Assembly: GCF_003207855.1 (NCBI RefSeq)
Contig: NZ_NKTZ01000015.1
Location: 1-51,952 of the forward strand
DNA from: Komagataeibacter rhaeticus
Lineage (GTDB): Bacteria > Pseudomonadota > Alphaproteobacteria > Acetobacterales > Acetobacteraceae
DNA: 51,952 nucleotides
Reading direction: 5' to 3'
A model generated the notes under the pieces. That model saw only the letters and a list, made by a program, of their open reading frames with translations. It was not told where the DNA came from and did not search any database. The stretch's first letter is position 1. Each line of letters begins with the position of its first letter. Position numbers and translations under genes: made by a program. Shown here piece by piece: positions 7,322-17,020 of the stretch.

Positions 7322-9652
7322 ATGATTGTGGGTGTTATGCCGCATGGCAGACGTTGGCTATTAGCAACATTTCTTTTCGGTACGACAGGTTTCGTGACGG
7401 TAGCGCATGCACAGGTTCCGGACAGGGTGGCGGATACCCGTCATGCATCCCGTCCGGCGCGCCAGCATGTGGCACCAGCCCGGGCTGGTGCGCAGCAGCC
7501 CGCGGGGGCGGTACGGTCAACGGCGACGCCGGAAATCCTGAATGTGAATTCAGGCCGTGCGGGCGGCGGCGGGATGATGCGTCGGGAGACCGCATCGCAT
7601 AGTATCCAGACCGTTACGCGACAGTTCATGGACATGCGCAGCCCGGCCGGTACGGCACTGGATATGGTAAAAAACCTGCCCAGCCTGAATGTGTCCACCC
7701 AGGATACATCGGGCATGACCGGCGGTTCGATTGAAAGCCGCAGTCTGAACGATGGGGACATGGCGCTGCTGATTGATGGCGCGGTTGTGACATCGGGTAC
7801 GGAATATATTCAGGAAGATATCGATACCGAAAACATGGACCGTATCGAAGTCACGCCCGGCACGTCAGCCATTGACCAGCCGGTAACGTCGGCAGCGCTG
7901 GGGGTGATGAATGTCGCAACCCATACACCCAGCCATAAATATGGTGGTCTGGTTGATTTCTCCTATGGTACCAATGACATGTCGCGGCAGTTCATCCGTC
8001 TGGAAAGCGGTGACATTGGCAGGACCGGCCTGCGCACGTTCTTTTCATTTTCGCATACACATGCCGATAACTGGATTGGTGCCGGTGCTTCTGACAAGAA
8101 ACATATCGATTTTGGCGCGCAGAAGGATATCGGCACCGATTCCTACATAAAGTTCTTCGCATCCTGGAACCAGGAGCGTTACGGGATCTATAATTACCCC
8201 ACAGCCGACCAGTTTTATGCCAAGAAGCATGGAACCGGTACATGGGGCGGCAGCAGTGACCCGAACAGCACCGATTTCTGGGGCAGTCATCGTGAAGGCC
8301 CGTGGAATGAACTGTTTCTTACATTGCCGGTCCATCTTCGCCTGACCCATCGGCTGCAATTTGATCTTGTACCCTATTTTGCCTATGGCCGTGGATGGAG
8401 TTCGTCTTCCTCGGGCGAGGCCGGTTCGGGCCTGACCTACGCCAATGGCACCGCTGTCTCCCCCACCCAGCTTTCGGTCAATTATTATGACCAGCGTACG
8501 CCCACCACCGGGGCCACGGTCAAGCTGACCTATGATGTTTCTCGTCATAATCAGGTCACTTTGGGGTACTGGTACGGCTATACACAAAGCAGGCAGTGGG
8601 GGCCAAACAGCGCGGTAAACCAGAATGGTTTTGCTATTGACCCTGACAACCTGTCGACCGCGTATTTCAGGGACGGACAACGCGACTATTCCGCAAACCA
8701 GCAGACGGGTGACCAGATACATGCGCTGTTCATCCAGGACACGGCCCGTTACCTGCAGAACCGTCTGGTGGTGTCGGCCGGGTTCAAATTTGCCATGATC
8801 AATTACTGGTTCAATAACTACCTTACCCACGCCAATATGGGTTCCAATTCCACTGTGCCGCTCCCCCGTTTTTCAGTATCTTATGAAATCAACCGTCATC
8901 ATCAGATTTATGTGGATGCCCAGGGTGACTTTCGTGCGCCCGATCCCAGCAATCTTTCACAGAATGCCGCGTTGCCGCGCAATCAGTATTCCATCAAGGA
9001 GGAACTCGGGTATCGATATAACAACCGTTACATGATGCTTGATCTTTCCCTGTTCAATTATGCGATTACAAACCGTTTGCTGAGTGTCTATAACGCCAAT
9101 AATTCATACAGCACGATCAATGCCGGTAATCAGACGGCGCGTGGTTTTGATATCATGCTGTCTACACACCCGATACATCACTTCAGTCCCTATGTTTCAT
9201 TCGAATACCTGAATGCCCATCAGGACTCAAATGTCCAGTACGGCACGTCCTACCTGCCGACCAGGGGCAAGGAAGCCATCATGGCCCCCCATGTCATGGC
9301 CAATTTTGGCCTGACCTATGATAACAAGCACTTTTTTGCCAATGCGACCGTCCATTACACCGGTCCCCAGTCCGTCACGCTGGTGGGGGATGAGCGGATA
9401 CCGGGCTACGTGACGGATACCATTTCACTGGGTTACCGGTTTTCTCCCTTCCTGGTGGCAAAGTCACCGACGTTCCGGCTTAATTTCACCAATCTGACCG
9501 GCTCGATGGTGCGCACGGGAACAACTGGGGTTACGGATAACTATCATGCCGTAACGCTGCTGAATGGCCAGCGTATTGCGGGCTCGACAGGGGCACAGTT
9601 CTATGTGGAACCACGCTTCAGCATGACAGGAACCATTTCCACGGCATTTTAA
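7322..9652 (+). CDS. TonB-dependent outer-membrane receptor (paralogue 1)
   Basis: A 776-residue outer-membrane active transporter. I chose ATG 7322 because AGGTGGGGAG precedes it and the product then begins with a signal peptide (RRWLLATFLFGTTGFVTVAHA). A longer reading from 7196 is open but lacks such support. The plug domain spans roughly residues 85-210 (ALDMVKNLPSLNVSTQDTSG, then DGAVVTSGTEYIQEDIDTEN) and the rest is a beta barrel ending in an aromatic residue (STAF). It is a paralogue of the receptor at 31390: both have GNQT-x2-GFD followed by PIHHF-x-PY and LPT-x-GK in the barrel. Lying divergent from the LacI-controlled operon, it may import that operon's substrate, though it has its own terminator and could serve something else. 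Confidence 0.9.
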   Translation: MIVGVMPHGRRWLLATFLFGTTGFVTVAHAQVPDRVADTRHASRPARQHVAPARAGAQQPAGAVRSTATPEILNVNSGRAGGGGMMRRETASHSIQTVTRQFMDMRSPAGTALDMVKNLPSLNVSTQDTSGMTGGSIESRSLNDGDMALLIDGAVVTSGTEYIQEDIDTENMDRIEVTPGTSAIDQPVTSAALGVMNVATHTPSHKYGGLVDFSYGTNDMSRQFIRLESGDIGRTGLRTFFSFSHTHADNWIGAGASDKKHIDFGAQKDIGTDSYIKFFASWNQERYGIYNYPTADQFYAKKHGTGTWGGSSDPNSTDFWGSHREGPWNELFLTLPVHLRLTHRLQFDLVPYFAYGRGWSSSSSGEAGSGLTYANGTAVSPTQLSVNYYDQRTPTTGATVKLTYDVSRHNQVTLGYWYGYTQSRQWGPNSAVNQNGFAIDPDNLSTAYFRDGQRDYSANQQTGDQIHALFIQDTARYLQNRLVVSAGFKFAMINYWFNNYLTHANMGSNSTVPLPRFSVSYEINRHHQIYVDAQGDFRAPDPSNLSQNAALPRNQYSIKEELGYRYNNRYMMLDLSLFNYAITNRLLSVYNANNSYSTINAGNQTARGFDIMLSTHPIHHFSPYVSFEYLNAHQDSNVQYGTSYLPTRGKEAIMAPHVMANFGLTYDNKHFFANATVHYTGPQSVTLVGDERIPGYVTDTISLGYRFSPFLVAKSPTFRLNFTNLTGSMVRTGTTGVTDNYHAVTLLNGQRIAGSTGAQFYVEPRFSMTGTISTAF

Positions 9653-9733
9653 AGGCTGCGCGGGCGTGCACAGTCCGGGTGTCGCCTTTGTATTGACAGG
9701 CGATACCCCGTAAATATTTCATGAAAACACCAT

Positions 9734-9772
9734 ACAGGCCTTGTGCGATATGCTTGGCACAGGCCTGTTTTT
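9734..9772 (+). terminator. Rho-independent terminator after the TonB receptor
   Basis: The arms ACAGGCCTTGTGC and GCACAGGCCTGT pair over 12 bases with one bulged T. The loop is about 10 bases and TTTTT follows directly. It lies about 80 bases after the receptor stop on the plus strand, so the receptor is probably a single-gene unit and the downstream FkbH-like gene has its own promoter in the AT-rich 9800-9890 stretch. Confidence 0.85.
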
Positions 9773-9897
9773 CCGCATGGCAGAGCAGGACGATGCCTGC
9801 GGGAAAGAGGCAGTAAACTGTATTAACATTTGAAAAAGAATATTCTCTTAGCATTTTTCTTCCTCGCCCGGAGGAAATCAGTTCTACTGCTTCGAGA

Positions 9898-12027
9898 ATG
9901 GTCATGAACAATCAGATTGCTTCCATCCGCACCCGGCTGCAGACAGGAGACTGGACTTTCGGCCCGGGTGCGGGCAGGCCCCTGACCACGACCATGCGCT
10001 TTGGACCAGATGGCGGCATCGTGGGGCATGAACATCCGAACGAAGCCAGGTGGGATATCAGGCGCGGCCGCCTTGTCCTCTATAACATGCATGCGGTACC
10101 CATGTGGCAGCAGGTCCGGGCAGGGGATGACGGGGCAATCGTTCTGCAGGCCGTGTCGGACCCGGACATGTATTCTTTACTTCGGCCGACCATCAAGATT
10201 TCCGCGCCCATGAAGCCTGCCGGGTTTCTGTTTCCGCGCGAGTTGAGTGTAACGCCTGCGGGAATCAGCCGCGTACTTCTTGTCGGCTCCTGTCTGACCG
10301 CCCTTTATTATGAACAGTTCAGCCGCCTGTATCCTGACATACGGTTCGATTATATCGCGTTCAATTACGCGGGCAGCCTGCCGGACCAGCCACCGGCGGC
10401 GGCAGACGGTTATGATTTTCAATATGTCCAGATTCCACTGCGGTCAATCCTGACGGACAGGATCATATGGGCAATACGGCTGGGCCAGCCGGGTTTTCTC
10501 AGACAGATCCGTGAAGATGGCTATGGCATTCTGGATACAATGCTGGATTCCGCGCTGGGTTATAATCGGTCTCACGGCCTTCTGACATTTGTCGCCAATT
10601 TTGCCGTTCCGCAGATGAACATAACGCTCTCATTGGATGAGAGGCACGGGGCGGGTGATCTTGCGCAGGTTGTCCGTGACCTTAATGCCTATCTTGCACA
10701 ATGCATCCGCAAATATGACAATGTCATATTGTGTGATGTCGATGCCATAGGAAACAGTCTGGGAAAGCAGTACTTCCTGGATGACATGGTGTATTTCTAT
10801 TCTCATGGTGCCAGTTTCTTTCAGGATGAATGGGACCGTCCGCCCCATCACCGTATCGAAGCCATTCCGGCGCTTGATACGGTCTATGAATCCCATCAGG
10901 CGGAACTGCTTGCTGCCGTTTATGAGCAGATGGTCTCAACATACCGCACGGTCCGGCAGATGGATCAGGTCAAGGCGGTCATATTCGATCTGGATAATAC
11001 CCTGTGGCGCGGGCAGATTGCCGAGGACTATCGCCCCGACCGTCAGCCCTGGCCCAGAACGGATGGCTGGCCACTGGGCATATGGGAGGCAATCCATCAT
11101 CTGCGTGCCCGTGGCATTCTGGTGGCGATCTGTTCAAAAAATGACCTGGCTCTTGTGCAGGACAGATGGGACAGTGTTGTCCAGCCCGGTTTCCTGTCGC
11201 TGGATGATTTTGCGGCCGTTCGGATTAACTGGCAGCCCAAACCGGAAAACATTCAGGAAATATGCAATATATTCAACATAAAGACCCGGAATGTCGTATT
11301 TGTTGACGATAATCCGGTCGAACGTGAATCCGTGCGCGCCGCACTGCCCGACATACGGGTGATTGGCAGTAACCCCTATCTGGTGCGTCGCATTCTGTTA
11401 TGGTCGGCAGAGACCCAGGTCCTGCATCTGACAGATGAATCCGCACGGCGTGAAGTCATGGTTAAAGGACAGATTGCGCGCGAACAGGTCCGTAATGCAA
11501 AAACCCGTGGGGAATTCCTGGACTCTCTTGGTACGGAAGTCAGTCTTTCCCGAGCGGATCATGAAGCAGACCGGAATCTGGGCCGCATCATGGAACTGAC
11601 CAACAGGACAAACCAGTTCAATACGACAGGGAAGCGGTGGACCCATGCGGAAATAAAAGAATTCCTGTCAGGCGGCGGCTTGATTTTTACGTTCTCCGTA
11701 AAAGACAGATTTGCCGACTATGGCCTTGTGGGGGTTGTGTATGTGCTGGGGCATACCATCATGCAGTTCCTGATGAGCTGTCGCGTCATGGGGATGGATA
11801 TAGAGTATTCGGTCCTGGCTGGCATTGTGAATGCAATACGTAAGGGCACGCATGTCGGAGCCGTGAATGGTGTTATGATAAAAAGCAGGGATAACGGTCC
11901 ATGTCAGGCATTATATGAAACCGCTGGCTTTCATTGCAGGAATAATGATGGCTCCGGTTCCATGATGTTTTCCATCGAAGGAAATGAAACCTGTATCGCG
12001 CCGTCCCACATAACGCTGAAAATGTGA
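9898..12027 (+). CDS. FkbH-like HAD-IIIC phosphatase / acyltransferase protein
   Basis: A 709-residue multidomain protein. Residues 1-95 form a small domain with W-x-F near 18-20 and HPNEARWDI, not part of the usual FkbH core. Residues 124-340 look like the SGNH-like segment of this family (RVLLVGSCLTALYYEQF). The HAD core follows with DLDNTLW near 361 (nucleophile Asp), ICSKND, and VFVDDNPVERE near 470. The C-terminal GNAT-like part has TNRTNQFNTTGKRW. FkbH proteins load a glyceryl unit from 1,3-bisphosphoglycerate on to an acyl carrier protein. No ACP, polyketide synthase or glycan locus is nearby, so the acceptor is unknown. Start could also be ATG 9904. It has no obvious operon partner. 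Confidence 0.85.
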   Translation: MVMNNQIASIRTRLQTGDWTFGPGAGRPLTTTMRFGPDGGIVGHEHPNEARWDIRRGRLVLYNMHAVPMWQQVRAGDDGAIVLQAVSDPDMYSLLRPTIKISAPMKPAGFLFPRELSVTPAGISRVLLVGSCLTALYYEQFSRLYPDIRFDYIAFNYAGSLPDQPPAAADGYDFQYVQIPLRSILTDRIIWAIRLGQPGFLRQIREDGYGILDTMLDSALGYNRSHGLLTFVANFAVPQMNITLSLDERHGAGDLAQVVRDLNAYLAQCIRKYDNVILCDVDAIGNSLGKQYFLDDMVYFYSHGASFFQDEWDRPPHHRIEAIPALDTVYESHQAELLAAVYEQMVSTYRTVRQMDQVKAVIFDLDNTLWRGQIAEDYRPDRQPWPRTDGWPLGIWEAIHHLRARGILVAICSKNDLALVQDRWDSVVQPGFLSLDDFAAVRINWQPKPENIQEICNIFNIKTRNVVFVDDNPVERESVRAALPDIRVIGSNPYLVRRILLWSAETQVLHLTDESARREVMVKGQIAREQVRNAKTRGEFLDSLGTEVSLSRADHEADRNLGRIMELTNRTNQFNTTGKRWTHAEIKEFLSGGGLIFTFSVKDRFADYGLVGVVYVLGHTIMQFLMSCRVMGMDIEYSVLAGIVNAIRKGTHVGAVNGVMIKSRDNGPCQALYETAGFHCRNNDGSGSMMFSIEGNETCIAPSHITLKM

Positions 12028-12209
12028 AATCCGCTCTGGAATACAGTTACAGTAACTGCCCCGCGTATGCCTGTGTTCAGGAAATGTGCGGGGCTGAGAA
12101 TATGCAGTAGTCATGTGGAACAGAAAAAACCGGCCGTGCATGCGGTATCTGCCGGATGGGCCATGTCAGGCTCCGGCTGGCCAAATGCGCGCATGCACGG
12201 ACGGGGCCT

Positions 12210-13955
12210 TCAGATCAGTCCGTAGCGTTCCAGCAGGGTATCGATTTCAGTACCATCCGTGATGTGGCGCAGAAGGCCTGAAGCCGGAACCTTCTTTCCA
12301 TCCCGCAGTTCCGCAGCCGCCTGCAGCAGCATGCGTATATCATATACACTGCCAAAAACTTCCGGCACGGCACGATCAATGTCCAGCAGTGTATAGACCG
12401 CTTCCATCGCGGTGCGGACGGAATATTCCGTTGTAAAGACGGTATCGCGCGGGGTTTCGGCAAACTGGCCGAGGAAGGCGAGGTTGCGGCTGCCATCCGG
12501 CACCACCTTTGGCCGGTCGCCTGTCGCACGCGGCATGAACTGCGCGGTAATGAAGGGCATCATGCACGGGTGGGTGATCGCACCCGTGGCGGCCATGTCA
12601 TCAATCCGGTCCTCGGGCACGCCCATATGGAACAGCCATTCGCGGGTGATTTCCTCTCCCGTGCAGTCCTGCATGGGTTTTTTTACGTAATCGCCCGGCA
12701 CGTTGCTGAACAGGCCATACAGCCACGCCACCATCTGCCCTTGCGGCTGGCCCTTGAAATGCGGCTGCCGGCTGACGACCCAGCTCATCAGCCACGCGGA
12801 ATCCTTTATGGTGATGGGGCCTCCCGTAACGGTGCGGCCGGAAAACGGGTCACGCCCCGTCACCTCATGTACCAGGGCAGGGATGCGCGTATCCAGCGTG
12901 GTGACGGTGGCGGATTCCCAGCGTGATCGCGTGGTATCGCCACAAAACACGTCGGGCCGCCCGAAGGCCGGGTCCTGCGCTGCCATGTTGCGCCATAGCT
13001 GCCAGACATTGCCCTCCCCGATGGTGGTATCCAGCGGCGCGGGCGTATGGTGGTCGCCCCAGCGGGCGTTTTCCACCATGGAGCCGTTGGTGACGAAAGC
13101 CAGGTCATCTGCACCCAGATCCGTATGGCCGGACTGCCCACTTTCCAGCCAGTCAATGCGGGTCGCAACCTTTTTTGCGCCCGTGGTATCAACAAGAACG
13201 TTGGTTACCCGCACCCCATGGCGAAAGATGACGCCCTGACTGACAAGCCATGTTGCCAGGGGGCGGCTGAGGGATTCCTGCTGGTTGAATCTTGTAAATT
13301 TCAGTGTGTGCAGGTCTTTCAGCCCCAGTATCTGGTGGACGAAGCGGGCCAGGTAACGCTTCATCTCGATCGCGCTGTGCCATGTCTCGAACGCGAACAT
13401 CGAGCGCCAGAACAGCCAGAAATTCGATTTCATGAAATCGTCGGACAGCACATCGCTGATGGTCCTGCCATCAAGCGTTTTTTCATCGGCAAGGATAAGG
13501 GCAATGATTTCCCGCCGTGCCCTGCCGGTCAGGGTCAGCCGGTCCCGATCCGGCAGTTTCTGTCCCCGCCCGCACATGGCGCGGATCGGGCTGCTGCTGG
13601 GATCGGCCCGGTTGAGGCGATAGAACTCATCCAGCACCGAAGCGTCAGGTTCCTCCAGCGAGGGGATGGAGCGGTAGAGATCCCACAGGCACTGGAACTG
13701 TTCCTCCATTTCCCGGCCGCCACGGATAAGCCAGCCGGTTTCGCTGTTGCCCGCGCCATCCAGCGCCCCGCCGTCGGCATCCGATGCCTCGAGGATGGTG
13801 ATCCGTGATGGTGTCATGCCCGCATCACGGATCAGGAAGGCGGCAGCCGCCATGCCCCCCAGCCCGCCGCCCACGATCCACGCCGAGCGGTTCCCGATCC
13901 CGGCAGGTCGGGCCGGGCGTACAAAGGCTTCAAAATTGCTGTGGGCGTATCTCAT
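12210..13955 (-). CDS. ohyA: Oleate hydratase (FAD-dependent fatty-acid double-bond hydratase)
   Basis: A 581-residue protein of the 67-kDa myosin-cross-reactive antigen family, which adds water to the cis-9 double bond of oleic acid to give 10-hydroxystearate. The FAD fold is seen at AWIVGGGLGGMAAAAFLIRD (about residues 27-46). The family signature with the catalytic Glu region follows: GWLIRGGREMEEQFQCLWDL. Further typical blocks are MFAFETWHSAIEMKRYLARF and GLKDLHTLKFTRFNQQES. I chose ATG 13955, preceded by an AGAGGCAGG stretch; an open frame extends to 14264 but shows nothing of the family. Length matches known hydratases. It lies 448 bases downstream of the siderophore receptor on the same strand and is probably separately transcribed. 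Likely role: detoxifying unsaturated fatty acids. Confidence 0.95.
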   Translation of the reverse strand: MRYAHSNFEAFVRPARPAGIGNRSAWIVGGGLGGMAAAAFLIRDAGMTPSRITILEASDADGGALDGAGNSETGWLIRGGREMEEQFQCLWDLYRSIPSLEEPDASVLDEFYRLNRADPSSSPIRAMCGRGQKLPDRDRLTLTGRARREIIALILADEKTLDGRTISDVLSDDFMKSNFWLFWRSMFAFETWHSAIEMKRYLARFVHQILGLKDLHTLKFTRFNQQESLSRPLATWLVSQGVIFRHGVRVTNVLVDTTGAKKVATRIDWLESGQSGHTDLGADDLAFVTNGSMVENARWGDHHTPAPLDTTIGEGNVWQLWRNMAAQDPAFGRPDVFCGDTTRSRWESATVTTLDTRIPALVHEVTGRDPFSGRTVTGGPITIKDSAWLMSWVVSRQPHFKGQPQGQMVAWLYGLFSNVPGDYVKKPMQDCTGEEITREWLFHMGVPEDRIDDMAATGAITHPCMMPFITAQFMPRATGDRPKVVPDGSRNLAFLGQFAETPRDTVFTTEYSVRTAMEAVYTLLDIDRAVPEVFGSVYDIRMLLQAAAELRDGKKVPASGLLRHITDGTEIDTLLERYGLI

Positions 13956-14403
13956 GAACTGCCTGCCTCTGCCTGGCGCGGTCGTGGGCGACCATGTGCC
14001 ATATGGTAAATGTTGCCGATTACAACAGGCGTCTTTGTCAGGGCTGTCGTTGACGTGCGTCAACTGCGCGCGGGTGGGATACAGTGTTGTCCGGCAGGGT
14101 AAGGCCGGTTGCCCTTCGTCCTGATGGCGGAAGGCATGGGTATCGGGCCTTATCCCATGCAGGACAGGCATACAGGGCATGCCAGCATTGTGACTGATGC
14201 AGTTATGGATGGGGGCGCCAACGATGATCCCGCGCTGGCGTAAGGCACGGGTGGTGGGCGGCACGGCCTTCCTTTTTTGCCCGGCCGGAACACGAACAGG
14301 GTTTTGACTGGCTGTTCGTTGATGAAGCCAGGCAGGCGGGACAGGCCGTGCGGGGCAGGGGGTATTGCAGGCCCCACCCCGCGGCGGGTCGACGTCCCGC
14401 CGG
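13956..14403. other. Intergenic region between siderophore receptor and oleate hydratase
   Basis: About 450 bases without a recognisable gene. Directly after the receptor stop there is a GC hairpin, CGGCGGG (14382-14388) pairing with CCCGCCG (14396-14402), without a T-run behind it on the minus strand. The promoter of the hydratase should lie at the low-coordinate end. Short open frames here show no family features. Confidence 0.5.
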
Positions 14404-16683
14404 TCAGAGGTCCGCGCTGATCGAGAATTTGAAGGTCTCGGGGTCCCCCATCACCAGATCGCTCTCGTAAACCGAAGCCCAGTAGCGCTGGTTGCCGATG
14501 TTATCGACCTCAAAGCGTGCCGTAAGCGGTTTGCTGGCGGCAAGGAACGTGTAGCGTGCGCCCAGATCGAACCGGGACCACGCGGGCAGGTGCGTCGTAT
14601 TGGCATTGTTGAACTGCTGCTTGCCCGTGCTGATGACACGCCCGACCAGCGTCAGCCCCTTGATGAAGGGCACGTCATATTCAAGATTGCCGTTGATGGT
14701 GTAGTTCGGCACGCCAATGACCGTCTTGCCATCATAGGTGCCGCCGGCCGTGTGTGTCTGCTTCGCGTCGATCAGCGTAAGCCCGCCGTTGAAACGCAGG
14801 CCGCGCAGAATCTCGCCATTGAATGTCAGTTCCATGCCCCGGTTCCGCTGCCGGCCATCCTGCGTGTAGATTTCCTGCCCGGTATTGCCGTATGCCTCGG
14901 TCAGGCCATAGGGCATGGACGTCTGGAAAAAGGCGACCCCCGCGGCAAAGCGGCCGATATCGTATTTGGCGCCGACTTCGTACTGGGTGCTCTGGTAAGG
15001 GGCGAAAACCTGCCCGGCATTGACATAGGTCGACCCCACCGTCTGCCCGGCGGACAGGCCCTGGATACGGTTGAAATACAGGGCCGCATGCCGGACCGGA
15101 TGGATGACCAGGCCGATGACCGGGGAGAACGCCGCCGCATCGTAATGGGTGCTCAGCTTGCCCGTACCGTAGGCGAAGGAATCCGACAGGATATCCTGAT
15201 ACCGGAAGCCCCCCGTAAGCGCGATGCGGTCATGCCAGAATGTCATCGTATCGGACAGGAACAGGCTGTACAGCTTGTTCCATGACACGCGTCCGGGATT
15301 GTTCAGGATGCCCCCGCTATAGGTCTCGGAAGGAGTGAACTGCGTGGGGTGGTAGATGTTGCCCGCCTGGGAGACCAGGCTCATGGAATAGGCGGCATCC
15401 GATTCTTCCCATATGGCTGAGCCGCCCGCATTGATCTCGTGTCTGATCGGGCCGGTGGTGACATGCGCATGCACGCCAGCCTGCGTGGCCTCGTTCATCA
15501 CATTATAGGCGTCGGCCATGGCTCCGACGGTACCGGCACCGGTTACGGAGTTTGTGAGCGTGGTGGTGGCGTAGTTGCCCATCTCGTTGCCGCTCTGGGC
15601 GCCGAATTTGCTGTAAGCGGTGATGTGGCTGCCAAAATCATGTTCGACATTGAACGTTCCGAACAGATAGGACAGATCGGTATAGGCCCAGCGCTGCCCC
15701 CAGTTTTCGGAAGGGGAGGTCGCCTTGGGCGCAGGCATGTCCGTTGCCAGGCTGGAGACGATGATCGCGCTGCGGCCACCAAAAACCTGCTGTTTCTGGT
15801 AGTTCATGTTCATGTTGATGCGTGTGTCGTCATTATGCCAGTCAAAGGCGACACCCAGGGCCACGTCATCATGCCGCTCGCCCTTGATCGCTGTCTCGCC
15901 ATCCATGCCCGCGGCGTTGAAGCGGAAGCCGAAGGCCCGGTCCTTGCCAAAGCGGCGGCTTATGTCAAAGGCGCCACCACCCTGGCCGCTGCTGGTGTAG
16001 TCACCGGTAATGCGCGTAATGTCCGTAGCACCTGCCCGTTTGGGAATCAGGTTGACATTGCCCCCGATGGCCGACCCGCCCGGTGCCGCACCGTTGAGAA
16101 AGGCGCTGGCACCGTTGAGCACCTGCACGGAATCGTAAAGCTGTGGCGAGACAAGCTGGCGTGGCGTCACGCCATACAGCCCGTCAATCGCCACGTCATC
16201 GCCATACAGCGTGAAGCCGCGGATCTGGAACAGCTGGGCGTAATTGCCATACCCCATGGTCGTGCGCACGGTGGGATCGTTGAGCAGCACATCCCCCAGT
16301 GTCTGTGACTGCTGGTTCAGGATCAGGCTGGAATTGTAGCTGCGGATGTTGAAGGGTACATCCAGCCCCTTCTTGTTGCCCAGTGCGCCCAGATCGCCGC
16401 CGCTTGTCACATACATGCGGTTTCTGCGTGCGGCGGTCACGACAATATCCTCGTGCCTGCTGTCCGCATTGCCGGCATCCGTTGTGCCGTGCGCCGCAGT
16501 GCCCTGACCTGCGTTCCTGGCGCGAGCGGCGGGGTGGCCTGTGACTGTCCCGGCGGCTGGCTGCGACCTGCCTGTTACCGGCGGCACCTCATCAGCCAGG
16601 GCGATGGAAACCGCAGGACCTCCAGCCTCCGCCAGGAGGCTGGACGCGCAGATTGTAACCAGAAGGGACGCACGCAGGCTCAT
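14404..16683 (-). CDS. TonB-dependent siderophore receptor (FhuE/FecA-like)
   Basis: A 759-residue outer-membrane receptor that should import a ferric siderophore. It begins with a signal peptide (LLVTICASSLLAEA, with further hydrophobic residues to about 30), followed by a low-complexity linker. A TonB-box-like EDIVVTAARR lies near residue 80. The plug has the siderophore-receptor features LGDVLLNDPTVRTTMGYG, FQIRGFTLYGDDVAIDGLYG and VQVLNGASAFLNGAAPGGSA. The barrel ends MGDPETFKFSISADL, with the W-A-S-V-Y pattern just before typical of TIGR01783 proteins. Upstream are two perfect inverted repeats and a Fur-like sequence, so iron control is likely. The divergent histidine kinase may be linked to it. 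Confidence 0.93.
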   Translation of the reverse strand: MSLRASLLVTICASSLLAEAGGPAVSIALADEVPPVTGRSQPAAGTVTGHPAARARNAGQGTAAHGTTDAGNADSRHEDIVVTAARRNRMYVTSGGDLGALGNKKGLDVPFNIRSYNSSLILNQQSQTLGDVLLNDPTVRTTMGYGNYAQLFQIRGFTLYGDDVAIDGLYGVTPRQLVSPQLYDSVQVLNGASAFLNGAAPGGSAIGGNVNLIPKRAGATDITRITGDYTSSGQGGGAFDISRRFGKDRAFGFRFNAAGMDGETAIKGERHDDVALGVAFDWHNDDTRINMNMNYQKQQVFGGRSAIIVSSLATDMPAPKATSPSENWGQRWAYTDLSYLFGTFNVEHDFGSHITAYSKFGAQSGNEMGNYATTTLTNSVTGAGTVGAMADAYNVMNEATQAGVHAHVTTGPIRHEINAGGSAIWEESDAAYSMSLVSQAGNIYHPTQFTPSETYSGGILNNPGRVSWNKLYSLFLSDTMTFWHDRIALTGGFRYQDILSDSFAYGTGKLSTHYDAAAFSPVIGLVIHPVRHAALYFNRIQGLSAGQTVGSTYVNAGQVFAPYQSTQYEVGAKYDIGRFAAGVAFFQTSMPYGLTEAYGNTGQEIYTQDGRQRNRGMELTFNGEILRGLRFNGGLTLIDAKQTHTAGGTYDGKTVIGVPNYTINGNLEYDVPFIKGLTLVGRVISTGKQQFNNANTTHLPAWSRFDLGARYTFLAASKPLTARFEVDNIGNQRYWASVYESDLVMGDPETFKFSISADL

Positions 16684-16716
16684 TTCATGACTCGCATAGT
16701 GACAGGACTCGCCCGC

Positions 16717-16775
16717 TTATCACGCAAGTGATAATGAATTGCAATGTCAAAAAAGTCCTGTTGCAGAATGCAACA
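16717..16775 (-). promoter_or_regulatory. Operator cluster upstream of the siderophore receptor
   Basis: Two perfect inverted repeats lie here: TTATCAC-GCAA-GTGATAA (16717-16734) and TGTTGCA-GAA-TGCAACA (16759-16775). Between them the minus strand carries TTGACA (16745-16750), a good -35 element. The stretch GATAATGAATTGCAATGTC (16730-16748) matches the 19-base E. coli Fur consensus at 13 positions by my count. A further palindrome, AATTCATGAATT, follows at about 16777. The arrangement suggests iron repression plus a second regulator; the sites are seen, the binders are inferred. Confidence 0.6.
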
Positions 16776-17020
16776 ATTCATGAATTCCATACGATATGGT
16801 CCAAACCCCCATCCGATGTTCATTCATGATATTCAGAATCAGTAACGGACAGGATGGTCCGTCCGCCAGCGGGAACCGTGGTGCGCGCCCTACCCATTGA
16901 TAATGATGGAGAAGGCAATATCATGAAGGCTTCTGCAAACCGCCGGTACCAGCAACCGGGCAATACGGTCGGCAAGCCAGTCCATGGCCGTGGGGACTGC
17001 CCTGCCGATGGGGCATTCAC

